A stretch of DNA of 64,000 bases from Morchella semilibera (Eukaryota; Ascomycota; Pezizomycetes; Pezizales; Morchellaceae). The first letter of the stretch is position 1. Every line of letters starts with the position of its first letter. The notes under the pieces are model-generated. The model ran no database searches, was not told the DNA's origin, and was given only the letters and a program-made list of their open reading frames with translations. Where the stretch lies: contig WBVU01000015.1 in the NCBI GenBank assembly GCA_009192285.1, forward strand, positions 186,001 to 250,000. The letters are read 5' to 3'. The position numbers and the translations under genes are program-made. Positions 24,331 to 36,210 of the stretch are shown here, piece after piece.

Positions 24331-27300
24331 CTCGATTGGCAAGGTTGGGTTTATGACTAGGGGTTAACGTACACACTGTTGTTTGTAATGGAATTTGGTT
24401 TGGTTTGGGTTTCGGTTCTTGATGGCAGGAACAGAATCAACTGTCTATTCTCTTTATTTTATAAACGCGCAAGCGGCATATCTTTTAGGAGTAGCTAGCT
24501 GCATAGTTTTATTAGCGTATGAAATCGATACTGTTATAAGTTTCTGTGGACAGTTTACGTTCATGCCATCAATTACTGCAATCTACAAACATAAATCCTT
24601 TCGAGTTTGCTGCAGTAGAAGAATATCTTGGTACAGGTATATGCATACATGTTGGTACTGGCACTGCCGCCTAGGGTAGGGTAAGTAGTATTAATCAGTG
24701 CAGCTCTAATCCAGCTAGTAGGTATTCCTCATAAGCCCGTAATTCCACAAGTTCGTATCATGTAATCAACCCCAGTTCAAATAGAGACTTCGGAGATGTC
24801 AGATCACTAACATCAGGCATCATTGGACAGGAACCTAACCAGCCCCGGCAGAAAGAGCATAGCTATAATTCTAGGCGTCGTAGCAACACGGAAGACCCAC
24901 AGCTAAACTCTATGATATGAGCTAAAAATTTCAACCCCTCTAGATCTACGAGTTATATAAGAATAATAGGTAGCATCTTTTTATAGAAAGGGCTTTGAGA
25001 TCCATGTGGAGGTTTGAGGACTTGCCATAATTTTCGGGTACTATGGATGTATCAGTCAATTGGGGTTCGTGGGTACAATTAATGAACTAAAAAAAACCGG
25101 GGCCGGCGAGAATCCCCTATACACCGAGTGATATTTCATGTCGCACTGATATATTAAGACAAACTTAATCCCATTAGGGGATAAACCAAGGTAAAATAAT
25201 TGATTTCAGAAATAAACAATGTTTGACATGATTCGGGTGCCCTTAGTATACGTATCTACTAAGAGCTGGAGTTCAGCCTCCGGATATCTTCCCTGATCAT
25301 GTATAATTTAATTATAAGCCTCTCTCTAATTGTTGGTACTGTTATGAGCTCTGTTGATCGAGGGTAGGCTAGCTCTATCTAGTAGCTAGTCTTTTCACTG
25401 GCTTATTTCTTGTGGTCATGGATAACCTACATGTATGTACATATATATATAGGTCGAATGACGACTAAAATCCTTTCGAAGTCTCACTTATTTATATAAT
25501 CTTAATATATACAACTGTATAATTTTATTGGTAGGGGTGGGGATTAGATTAATCACACATTGGCTGAAGGGTGTAGATAAATTCGATCATTGAGGGTCAC
25601 TCGTTAAATCAATTAGCGCCAAGCGTGGGAGATCCATTCCAGACAAGACCTCAAGCCTTAGTTGAATCCCCCAGGGTTTGAGAGACTACAACTGTCCTAA
25701 AAGAGGCGGCGCCCCCTCCCCCTCTTTTTGCAGCACTGGGCCTGAAAGGTCTCCAACTGGGAGCCAAGGGCCGTAATAAGTGATGCTTCGACACAAAAAC
25801 GGCATTTAGTGGCTGAATATTAAAAGACCCAATTAAAATACAATACTTTCAAGATCTGTAACTAAAGAGAAAGGTAACTTATTAATGGGACGAGCGGAAA
25901 AGGCGTACTAACAAACCTGGACCCTCCCCGCGGGTTGTATGGATGGCGGCGTGGACAACGTTATTCACGGCTAGCACCGATTTCGCATGTTGTTGAAAGC
26001 ATACACCCAGCCTGCTTCTCCCCACCCCCCCTAGACACACATATCCATAGCTAAATATGCTCTCCACCTTTGTTAGGCGGCCTAGGGACAAGTAATCAAT
26101 TGACTGGACAGAACTAGATCCTGCCGTTGGTGACACCCTATTGACAACAGAAGGTCTCGATCTCGCGAGAGACTAGTAAAGATTCTCTCCTGTATAAATG
26201 TGCTCCTAACCCTACTATAGTCTAGGTTATGGTAAAACTAGAGGTGGTCCTAGGTCCACTAAGTATGACATACCAGCAAAGCCAGGTACGGTGCAATATC
26301 CTATTCTTGGTTTTTATAGTCCCCCAACCTAATCCCCATCAAATCCATACACCCAAGTAGATTACTCCTACACCCCTACTCTACTAACCTCTGATATGAT
26401 TTCTAACCATTAAAAATATAAAGATTGCGCCCTCCTTTTGGAGGGGTTGTTGACGTGAGGAACTAGATTGATGATGGGCACTTGATCTAATCATGATATA
26501 TATATGCTAGTCTCCCCTTGGCATAAAGCTAGACGGTATTGAATCGTAGAGCGTCTACGAACTACATGTAAATTTATAAAAAAAAAACCCTCTACAATCG
26601 TATCACGATAAAATATTGGTGCGATTATTATAGTGTAATGCAGATGGCTTTGTAATATTTTTATATAGCACTGAGCTGAAAGAACTTTAAACTCCATCAC
26701 CGAGATTTTATTGCTTTTTTCTGATGGCACTTTGGATAAGTTATTTCGGAGCCATAATATCGGGCAAATTCGTTGAAAGGAGCCATGAGAGAACATTTGA
26801 CGAACCCACAAACCTATCCTCTACTGCGCGCTTGAGTATTTGATCTTTCTAATGTTCGACTTTTTTTTTTTATAACCTTTGAAGCCAATTCTCGCAAGAT
26901 GTTTAAATTGACTGGCATATTACATGAAGACGAATTGCCTTCCCTTTCGGACCGATTATCAAATCATGTAGGTGCGTATGCACCCCCCAAACCCTGTTAC
27001 GGGTGATAGGCGACCGGCTGGTAAGTCACCGTTGATTTGGGGGGGTGATCGACGGTTTAAACACCTTTCCCGAAGCCTTGGCTTCCTTCCCCCACTCTAG
27101 TGGTGATGATCCTCCTGCATTTGTTCCCTCCCGGCATAAAGCTTACTCGTATGCTCCAGCTACGGAGAAAAGTTTTGAACTAGAAGGGGGGGATGACCCT
27201 GCAGCAATCATCCATCAAATATTAAGCTCCCAGATCGGATCTACAGTGTTTTTTTGTACAGAGACGATCGCGTCTGTCTGACCGAGTTAAACGACTACCT

Positions 27301-30300
27301 GTCGCATGGTAGATCCGATACCACGGCCATGTTCACCCATGGTTTTATTGTTCTGGTACCGAGATGTTACTGGCTTTTCGGGTCATATTCGTGACTACCA
27401 TGTAACTTAAGAGCCTTCAATTGATGGCGGTGCTTCTTTATACAGGCTGTGGCTGTTCTGCGTTTATGTTCAGTCATTACTTATCACTCGATGTTCACAA
27501 AGTATCATATCACTGGGGTTGTGGCGAAATTTCATTTATGGAATCGGCAAGTGATAAGATCTCTACTAATCAATAAAGTGTTTACATCATCTAAATAATG
27601 GGATTATTAGGGACATCCAATTACTCGAGATGTTATCGTCTAGACCAAAAAATATCTATCTATTAATTGACTGTTCGTCACGCGTATTATTTAGTCACTC
27701 ATCACTTATCAATTAGGGATACATGATTTGACTCAGAGAAAACAAAACCCAATTGATTAGCACAATCATATCAGTGTGATAAATCCAGTGCCAAATCATT
27801 TGACCCCCGAATACCCATTCCCTCGAATATGGCCCAATCAACAAATTTGCGGCGGCATCCTCCGTTCGTGGGGTTCACAGAAAAACGCAAAAACGTTCAA
27901 AACGTCACTAGTAATGACTTCATAATTTCGCAGTGTATATATGATCGGCACATTATAGGTATTTTGTCTCAGAAATGGCCGGGATGACCGCTTTGCTCTA
28001 CGTATTTTTCATGCGCCACAGCCCCGGGATAAATTATAGAGTTTTGTGTTTTTTTTTTCCGAAGCCTTCGGCCTGCTAAAACTGGTTTGCAACCTTGCGC
28101 TTGGCTCGCTGACACAACCTCGCTTGGCAAATTGCTGTCGAACGTGTAAGAGCCTTGGAGGGTTTCAAACAACGATCTACGGCGGCACCGACGTCATTTC
28201 AAGGGGAGAAGGGTTTTGACATGTCCGCTCCCTTCTGCCCCTTTCCCTTCGTTCCCTACCGAGTGAGGTTATACTTTATGCGGGTTTATTACATGCTGCC
28301 CCATATCCATGACGTACGACAAGCCAGTTACCCAACCACACCGTTACCGAGTGACACTCCATGAAAGTATGATCGCGAGATGGTGGTCAGCACCCGTATG
28401 TCACCATGCCTTCGGTTTTCTTGGGCAAGATCTCACGTCCATGTCTACAATATCTATCGGTATTACATACTTAGCATTAAAAACATGTGTTTATGATGAT
28501 GGAATGTATTTTCAGAGCTCCTGTCGTTCCACAGCAATAACTCTGATGTCGTCATTGTTATTGTTAATGGGCATGGGGATTGGTGGTTTAGCCGCAAAAG
28601 GTTGTAGCGCGCAGGAGTCGACAGGGCCCCTTCATGCTTCTGTCTTGCCGAACCATACCTCGCCTCCCGAACAGCCCTTCACCGCTTCTCTGGTACCGTG
28701 CAGCATGAGGCTTGCATCGACTCTGCATCAACCCGCAGAAAAGAAATACAAAATAATGCCACCCCCTCCCTCCAACAGGGGTATTTGGAAAGCTTAGGAG
28801 CATATGGTACCGAAGCGCACACATTTTCGATTGCACGATCCAATTGGGGTTATTCCTTTACGGATGAAAGCACACCGACCTTTTCTCTTTGCTTCCTATC
28901 GCTTCTTGCATCGCGGATATGTGCTCTTTAGAATCCTCAATGTCTCACCCAAGACGCATGAATTCAGTGGTGGGCCGCTGGTGCGAGGGTTGGGTCGGTT
29001 TAGTCTGCTGCACTTCGATTGCATCCGCGCGGCTTGGCAGTAGGCGGAATATTGGCGCTTTCAAAATTGGCAGCGGTACGGTAGAGGCTTTTTTGGGGCA
29101 AGGTGAGGGTCGATCCCTGTCACGCGTTCCACTCCCGCATAAAGGTGGAAAAATGAAAGCAGGTCCGAATAAAAAAAAAAGCCTTCGCAATTTATGGGGA
29201 ATTCGGGCCGACTCATTAGGCCCAAATCGTTGCCCGGTGCGCATGCATCCATCGTGCACAGCATCCGGGTGGTGTTTGGAATAACGTGATCTCACTCTCG
29301 GGGGTCTCAAATCTGAGTTCTCGGGATAATGACGTCATATAATGGCATTGATATTCAGCAATCGGGATCTTTGGTGTATCGGTTTCGGGCAAAATGATGG
29401 CTCTTCGATAAACGAGTCAGACATTAGGTGAGACATCAGTAAGACATGTAATTATAGCAGCCGTTCTGATATGTCTTCCTAAGGGACAGTGTTGTGGGGG
29501 CAGGGGGAATCACATATCACTTTTTGAGAATTAGCTCACTCGATAGCTTCTACGGCGCCAGGCCAGTTCATGGCGTATTCCTCAGCCTGCAGTCGGTTTC
29601 TGGCCTGCAGCCCATGCATGCCACCTATTCCTCTCAAGAATAGCGGGCGGATTCTGAACTTTGGAGGGGGCGGCACAAATGACGGAGGTGCACTGGAGAC
29701 GATATGATCCATTTGCCAGCGGAGACGGACGGCCCTTTACATCACATCACATCGCTGCAGGTCCTTTCGCATTGGACGGTGATTATTAGGGAAAGCGGAC
29801 GCAGTCTCTCGGGAATCGAGATATCTCTCGTCGATTAGAGTGCGAGTTCTATGGCCACAACAAATATCCTCAATTCGCAGACAGAACTGAAGAGGAAAAA
29901 GTAATGGTGGATGGGGAGGGGACTGGAAAACCTTAGCTGGCAGGCGAGACTTGAATCAAACCCTCAATATGATTTGATTCAATAGTTCTTATTTATTCCC
30001 CGCATCGCATTCCGGGTCCCAGGTGTCAACGGTCTGCAGCTGGTGATCCGCTGCCGCGAGCGCAGGAGGTTGTAGTTAAGCCTCCTGCTGGCCTGTGCTT
30101 GGTTATTCGTGAACTTTGAGTTCCCGTAGAAAGTAATTTTTGCCCTCCTTCTTATCATTTCCATATCTCGGGTAAGTCGCCCTTTTTGGCGCTCGACGAC
30201 CATCCGTAGACAACACCGCAGATCCTCACCTTTTCTATGACGTAGTCTTTCACGTGCATGACTACGGAGGGTGCGCCACATGTGGTACGGGTGTGGCAAA

Positions 30301-31628
30301 ACCAATCAGGAGCTGTAACGATGCCGAGCATGAAGTTTTTCCTGTGGCTCACTGGCGATCGATGCCACCGTGGTGATCGAATTTGCGGTTAGAGGTGGAC
30401 CCAACGGCAGGATCGGACGTGACAAGGCTTCTTGGCTCGTCTCCGCACCGTGGCTTTACTCCACACACCCTCTTTCTGCTGGAGGGCCCCGAGTCTTGGG
30501 TCCATCTCTTCTGAAGAAATGGGGAAAAAATAAAATAAAAATAAAAATAAAAAAGGATCAACACGAGTGAGGTCAACTTGCAGATGATGCGCGTCGACTA
30601 GACACGCGTTCGCCAAAATGAAGGTCTCCAATCTTACTCGTCGAGTCGAGAAGGAAGGATAACAATCTTCAGCTCTTCCCACACCCACCCCTCCCCGCAA
30701 AGGTGCAGCAGCTACACCAGCGTGCATTTGAAGAGATGGATCATGGGTATGCCGGCAAAGACCGAGCTTTCTGTGGGATCGATCGAGGCCTTATTACCTA
30801 CCGTGGGTTAGTGGCATTGCTAGACCCCTGACCTAAATAATTCCTCAATTTGTCGGGTTCTGAAAAAACCAATTCTCGAGGTTTCCAGAGCTAGCAGATC
30901 AGACAAAAAGGGTCCCAGAAAATTAAGGGAAAGAAGGGTCACAGCCTAAACCCTTGATATATGATGAGATGATGAGAAGATTATGTACTTTGAATCAAAA
31001 GTGATACGCACAAAGAGGCCCTTTAACCTTTGGCCTGTAGAGAGGGCATGTATGTACCCCAACATTGATGTGGTCATTTACACAGCTAAGGTATTCAGTA
31101 CATTTGATGGACCCCGCGTAAGACCAGCCAGCTCCCCGCGTCCCTTTCAAGTGGATTAGAAAAAGAAATTTATTAGGAACTAGTAGGTGGTTACAGACAT
31201 ACAGAAAGACAACGAAGGGTGAAGCAGAAGGCCCGCAGTCCAAGCGTTGACATTAATTACCATCGCCATCCTTCCCCCGCTGCTGGCATACCCACTCAGA
31301 CCCGCAGTTTCGTACGCACTTGCCTGGGGTTTACAAACTGACTTATCGGCTGTGCCGCGCCACACCTCCATCTATTTTACCATTCTTGGTGCATGCAAAT
31401 CTAAAAGCTCCATTTGAGAAAAAAAAGGAAAGTGAGAGAAGCAGTTGCGCGCAAAAGAAAAGGCCTCCTGCTTCTATCACCCTCCGGATCCCCCATGCGA
31501 CCCAGCCTTTCTCTTATTCCTACATCATCCAACTCATTCCCACTCAGTATTTCAACTCCCATAAGAATATCCTCTGTTTTCTTGATTAACTTCCTTTTAC
31601 CTGGTATCTTTACCGTTGATCAACTACT
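24331..31628. other. Gene-poor 7.3 kb region
   Basis: No gene could be supported. Open frames between 27.0 and 30.7 kb are short, overlap on both strands and lack recognisable motifs. Features noted: an inverted G/C hairpin at 26981-27047, TACATGTA sites at 25428 and 26563, a run of AAATA repeats at 30527-30552, and C/T-rich DNA from 31480 to 31620 leading into the CP2 gene. The 28.0-30.5 kb part is more GC-rich than 24.5-27.0 kb. Confidence 0.45.
26981..27047. repeat. Inverted repeat (hairpin) with C/G-tract arms
   Basis: Arms CACCCCCCAAA (26981-26991) and TTTGGGGGGGTG (27036-27047) could pair as an 11-12 bp stem with a loop of about 45 nt. No T tract or gene end fits a terminator; function is unknown. 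Confidence 0.45.
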
Positions 31629-34443
31629 ATGTTTCGTAACAGGTCGGTTCAGCGCGCACCCTGATGATCTCCCATCACTTTCATTACTTGACTTTGTTCT
31701 TGTTTCGTTCTTCCATGCCGCAGTAGAAGGACCTGTTTATGGTTGCTGGTGTTTCTGAGGCTGATAGCGGGGTTTATTCCTTGGTGACTTACAGACAATC
31801 TTCGCAGAAGCCTTCAGATGAGCTCTTCGAACGTTTTAGACAATCGTTTCCCGGAGTGCGTGTAGGGTCCACCGGCGCTGCAAACGATTCACAGACAATA
31901 ACAAGCCTTGATGGCTCCACCCTCAACCAGCCAAGGCAAGTGAGGAATAGTGTTGTTTATTCATCGATGCTTCCTGTTGTCGTCACCCCATAATTCACAT
32001 CTGAAGAGTCGGTGGTGGAAACGCTTCTTTCTCGGCAAAACCCCGCTAACAGCTGTTTTGTGAGTGATCACAGATTTGGACATGAAGACCTTGACCCAAC
32101 TCCTCGAGCTCCCTCGGAACCTTTTCGCTTCACTCCCTCACTCCTAGATCCAAACTCATCGGCGTTTGCAGCGTTTGCAAACCAACCCCCACCAGGATTG
32201 TTCACGCCAACACCTGGGGGTGGAAGTACCTTGTATAACTCTCATTCGCACCATGACCTTCAAACCCCAAACATAGGAATAAGCATAGGAACTCCCCTAT
32301 CCATGCCAAACACAGTTACTTCGATGCCCCGCCCAACTGCTTCCGAGGATGACTACAGTGCACAAACAATTCAGCCTCATCAATTTCAAAATTACCAGCC
32401 ATTTACGCAGTCGCTGCATGCTGGATACTTAGATCCTTCTCAGTTTCATCCAAGGCCACCATCAGGTCCGGGAAGCCCTATGGATGTAGGTGAGACTGCC
32501 GATGCATTGGAGGCGGGACCTTTGGACGGCCCGCGGATGGATTCTGGTGCTTTGATGTCATTGGAAGGAAAGCAATATGATCATGAGCTTGCGCCAGTTT
32601 CTTCAGCCGAGAGGTTCGTAGCGGTGCCTATTATTGCCCTAGTAATTTTGTGTTGCCCACATTCATAGCCTATCACTCTGTTGTAACCATCCCTAGCGGA
32701 TGCGGTTGGTCAACTACTTCTTTGGGCCAAAATTACTAACAGTTGTACCTGGCGCTAGGTTTCGCTTCCACGTTGTCTTGAACGCCCCAACAGCAATGAT
32801 CAAGCATCCGGATGAAATTCCGGTGACATACCTTAACAAAGGTCAAGCATACGCTATTTCTATTCTCGACACTAACCCCCCCGCACCTAGTACACTGACT
32901 GGTCCCGTCCGATACCGCACCTATATCCGTATCTCCTTTCATGATGAAACCCAGCGCTCCCGACCTGCATCGTGCTGGCAGTTGTGGAAAGAAGGTCGCG
33001 GCGCAAACGAGGCACACCAACGTGGCGGGAAGCTCCAGGCTGTTGAGTATGTAGACCCCTCTTCACCGAAAGAAGACGATAAGAAGGCAAGAGTCGAGAT
33101 CGAGGCGGCATCGTTCGATAGTTTTGTGGTTATCTGGTCTCCTGGCACATCGGGCGTAGCAGAAACTTCGGTGTCAGTACGCTTCAATTTCCTGTCGACA
33201 GACTTTAGCCACTCGAAAGGTGTCAAGGGGATTCCAGTCCGGCTGTGCGCAAAGACGGAAGTTATCTCGTCAGGCTCACCGCATTCTCCGGCGGATAAGC
33301 CTGAGGTTTGTTTCTGTAAAGTTAAGCTTTTCCGTGACCATGGTGCGGAGAGGAAGTTGGCGAATGATATTTTGCATGTCAAAAAGACCATCGAGAAGCT
33401 GCGGCAGCAGGCAAATCAGGTTGAGGGCACGGGAATGAAGATTTTTGGAAAAAAGAATAAGAAAGAGGAAGAGGTATCTGGAAGACCCGGAAAGGTTCCA
33501 AGGCATAAGAGAACATGGTCAATGTCTTCTGCGAGCTCAGTCGGAGGTGGGAGATCACAAGAGGAAGATACAAATGCGAAATTGGCAAATCTACAAGACA
33601 TGTTTACGAGCACCCGGGCCGTTAGCGTTCTATACTTGCGTGGGAGCGATCTGGACGACCCGGATATTAGTCCTGTACACTTACCAGGCGAGGCTCCTGA
33701 GTTGGCGGATGATATTTGGGCTCGTAGGAGGTCGAGCGTTGCTACGACTAACACTACAGCATCATCTTTCGTGTCACCAACTCCAAGCTCGGCGTCGTTG
33801 TCAAGTCAGCATGGTGATGGGTTTAGTTCACCGGAGAGGCGGGAATGGGAGAGGGGTTTCCAGCCCCTACCGCCTCCTCAACAGAACCATATTGGCTCGG
33901 AGATCCCAATTCGTGTAAAGACGAACACTGATACTGGTATGCTTTCGGGATGGATTGAGGCTATTGGGATCGATTCTACTTATATTCCACCCGCGGAAAA
34001 AGCAAGCAAAGCTGGTATGTATCTCATGGAATAACCTCCTTGTCAATTTACTAACACCATCTCTAGTTATGTCGATATACATTCTTCCTACAGCCCTTGG
34101 GTCCCCACAGAACAATCAAATTTACCGCGCAGTCTACCTCCAAGCCCGAACCGCGCAATGCCTCACATCTAGTATCGCTGCCAAATGCGGCATCGACCCT
34201 GCTACTGTTCTACGTACTGTTCACATGAGCAGTCGTGGCATTAGTATCTTTGTGGATGACGAGTTTGTCCGTGAAATGGGAGAGGGACAGGACATGAAAG
34301 TCCAAGCTGTCGAGATCCGCGAAGAATCACCTTTTGCATCCCCACCACAGGAATGGGCGAACAGCCCTGAGGAATCCCAGGATGGAGAGGGGAACCCGAA
34401 GAATGGTGCATCGCATGGGTGGGAGTTGAGATTGCTTTACTAG
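31629..34443 (+). CDS. CP2/grainyhead-family transcription factor
   Basis: Nuclear DNA-binding regulator of the CP2 (LSF/grainyhead) superfamily; fungal members affect cell-wall remodelling and conidial separation. Proposed exons: 31629..31642, 31795..31935, 32074..32613, 32759..34014, 34067..34443, giving 775 residues. The first exon has only 14 nt (MFRNR), joined to QSSQKPSDELFERFRQSFPG. A Pro/Ser-rich stretch runs to about 230. The CP2 DNA-binding domain (about 230-430) shows RFHVVLNAPTAMIKHPDEIP, TYLNKGQAYAISILD, RTYIRISFHDETQRSRPASC and VPVRLCAK-like sequence. A C-terminal SAM/ubiquitin-like region includes IYRAVYLQARTAQCLTSSIA. The second intron uses a GC donor (AG|GCAAGT). A start at 31739 in the same frame is an alternative to the 14-nt exon. 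Confidence 0.85.
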
Positions 34444-36210
34444 TGGAGTATCTATCTCCGAATTTTTCCTTTTTTAAACTTGTACTTTTCTTTATCAATT
34501 TTGGCGAGGTTTGTGAATTTATACATAAATATACCCCTAGCTGTGGGTGGGCTTGGTTTTTTGTTTTGTTTTACCCTTTACTAAAAATTTGACCTGGATC
34601 GGATTGGACTGGACCTTGTTGGTTGGTTGGAGGTTCTTGTGTGTTTCTTATTTACGTCTATTGGGTTTTTGTAAAGATTCGGGCGTCTTACCATGCATTT
34701 TATGCTTTTGATTTGTGCTTATTTCTTCCTTGTATACGTGGGATGAATCTTCTATTGTTCTATTGTTTCCTTCTTACGGCCGTTAAAGAGATGAAAAAAA
34801 TATGGGGGGATATCTGCTTTCACTTCAAGTTTGTTTTAGTTCCCTTAGTTATCTCCTTCTATTTTCTTTCGATGGACACTGTGATTGCAGTCTACCTAGC
34901 GGATACCCTACAATTTTCGGCAGATGATTGATGATGCAGTTGCAATAGTGTGGCATTTCCTTATTTTATATATCCTTTTTTTCGTACTGAGGTTTACTGG
35001 GCGGAGTGGTGGGTGTGTTGATCGTGTCATGATATGACTGCATGAATTAAGGTTACGGTTTCTGTTTTTACGAGAATAGGGGGGGGGGTGGTTATTTCAT
35101 GTCTTTGGGGGCAAGAAGAGTGATTTTTGGGAAGAAAGGGGGTGCTCATACACAAATCTCTTAGTATATGAAATGATTGTATTTTGGAATAATAATATTT
35201 ATGAGTCTACTACTACTAAGTACCTTACAATGTCATACCATAATGGTGGTCAGCCATCAGTAGCCTATTTATGATATGGACTAATATGAGATGACTTCCC
35301 GTGGGAATTTAGACCCTAGAATCTGAATCTGAACAGAGGGGGGGGGGGGGGGGGGGGTCGGTTCAGACCTCTAGACTTCAGAAACCTGGAAACCAGTAAT
35401 ATGGTTGGTTGTCTGTGAGCTTTTGCCACACTGGCCAGAAAATCTGGGCTCTAATTTTCTACGGGAAGTCATCTACTAATACAAATCTACCTAGCAACGA
35501 GGTTCTCTACTAAAATATTTTACTATACCTTAACCACTCCCTTTTAACAATTCAAAAATGTGCAAAAGGCTTCTCCCAATGGTCAAATATTTTCCCCCTG
35601 TTCATTATTATAATTAGTTGTGTTGTAGTTCTACATTTGGAACCTGGTTCCACCTATGTAGTTTAGGTGCCCTTTCACGAAAGCTTTTGGGTAGCGGCTT
35701 TACATGATATGAGCCAATGTGCAGTCTTTTATTGTATGTACTGCAAACACAACCGAAAATAACCCAAACCAACCCGTTTGTCACCAGTGCTCACAACATA
35801 TTAGCGTCGAGATATCCAACAGGCTAGCTGTTATGGGAGCTGTAACGCTGCCAAAGGAGGACAAATCTCCAAGCAAGAAAGATCTGCCGAAGGAGGGGTG
35901 ACGAGCGTGACGGAACCAGGTTTATGCCTACTTGAGGTGGATTTGCGATGTTCTGAGGAACAAACGAGGTAATTGAAATTGCTGCTCTCCACGATGGGCA
36001 ACTACCCATTATCTCAAGCGGAGATGATTTTATTGAAGGTGCCAAGTTCACCAACGACGTATCGAAGATTTCGGTTGCCACCCAAGGCCGGTAATTTTTG
36101 ATTTGATTTCCTGGACATCAATCATATCATCCTACATTCTTGGTCTTGGGTGTGGGTGGGGGGGGGGGGGGTGTAGTGCTGCTACATGCATGTAAGTACA
36201 TGTAGGTACA
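34444..36210. other. Intergenic region with T-rich 3' UTR and a MITE
   Basis: The first 600 bp are T-rich and fit the CP2 3' UTR. The rest holds an inverted-repeat element (35289-35474), homopolymer G runs (35338-35357 and about 36158-36171) and the left flank of the transposon. No gene is recognised. Confidence 0.5.
35289..35474. mobile_element. MITE-like element with 14-bp perfect terminal inverted repeats
   Basis: Ends AGATGACTTCCCGT (35289-35302) and its exact inverse ACGGGAAGTCATCT (35461-35474), with weaker complementarity continuing for about 15 further bases (AATTTAGACCC against AATTAGAGCCC). The element is 186 bp, non-coding, with a 20-G run inside. A clear target duplication was not identified. 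Family is unknown. Confidence 0.6.

Noticed and set aside
28155-30576. Cluster of 60-160 codon frames on both strands
   Set aside because: They overlap each other on both strands and none shows a recognisable domain or consistent intron pattern.
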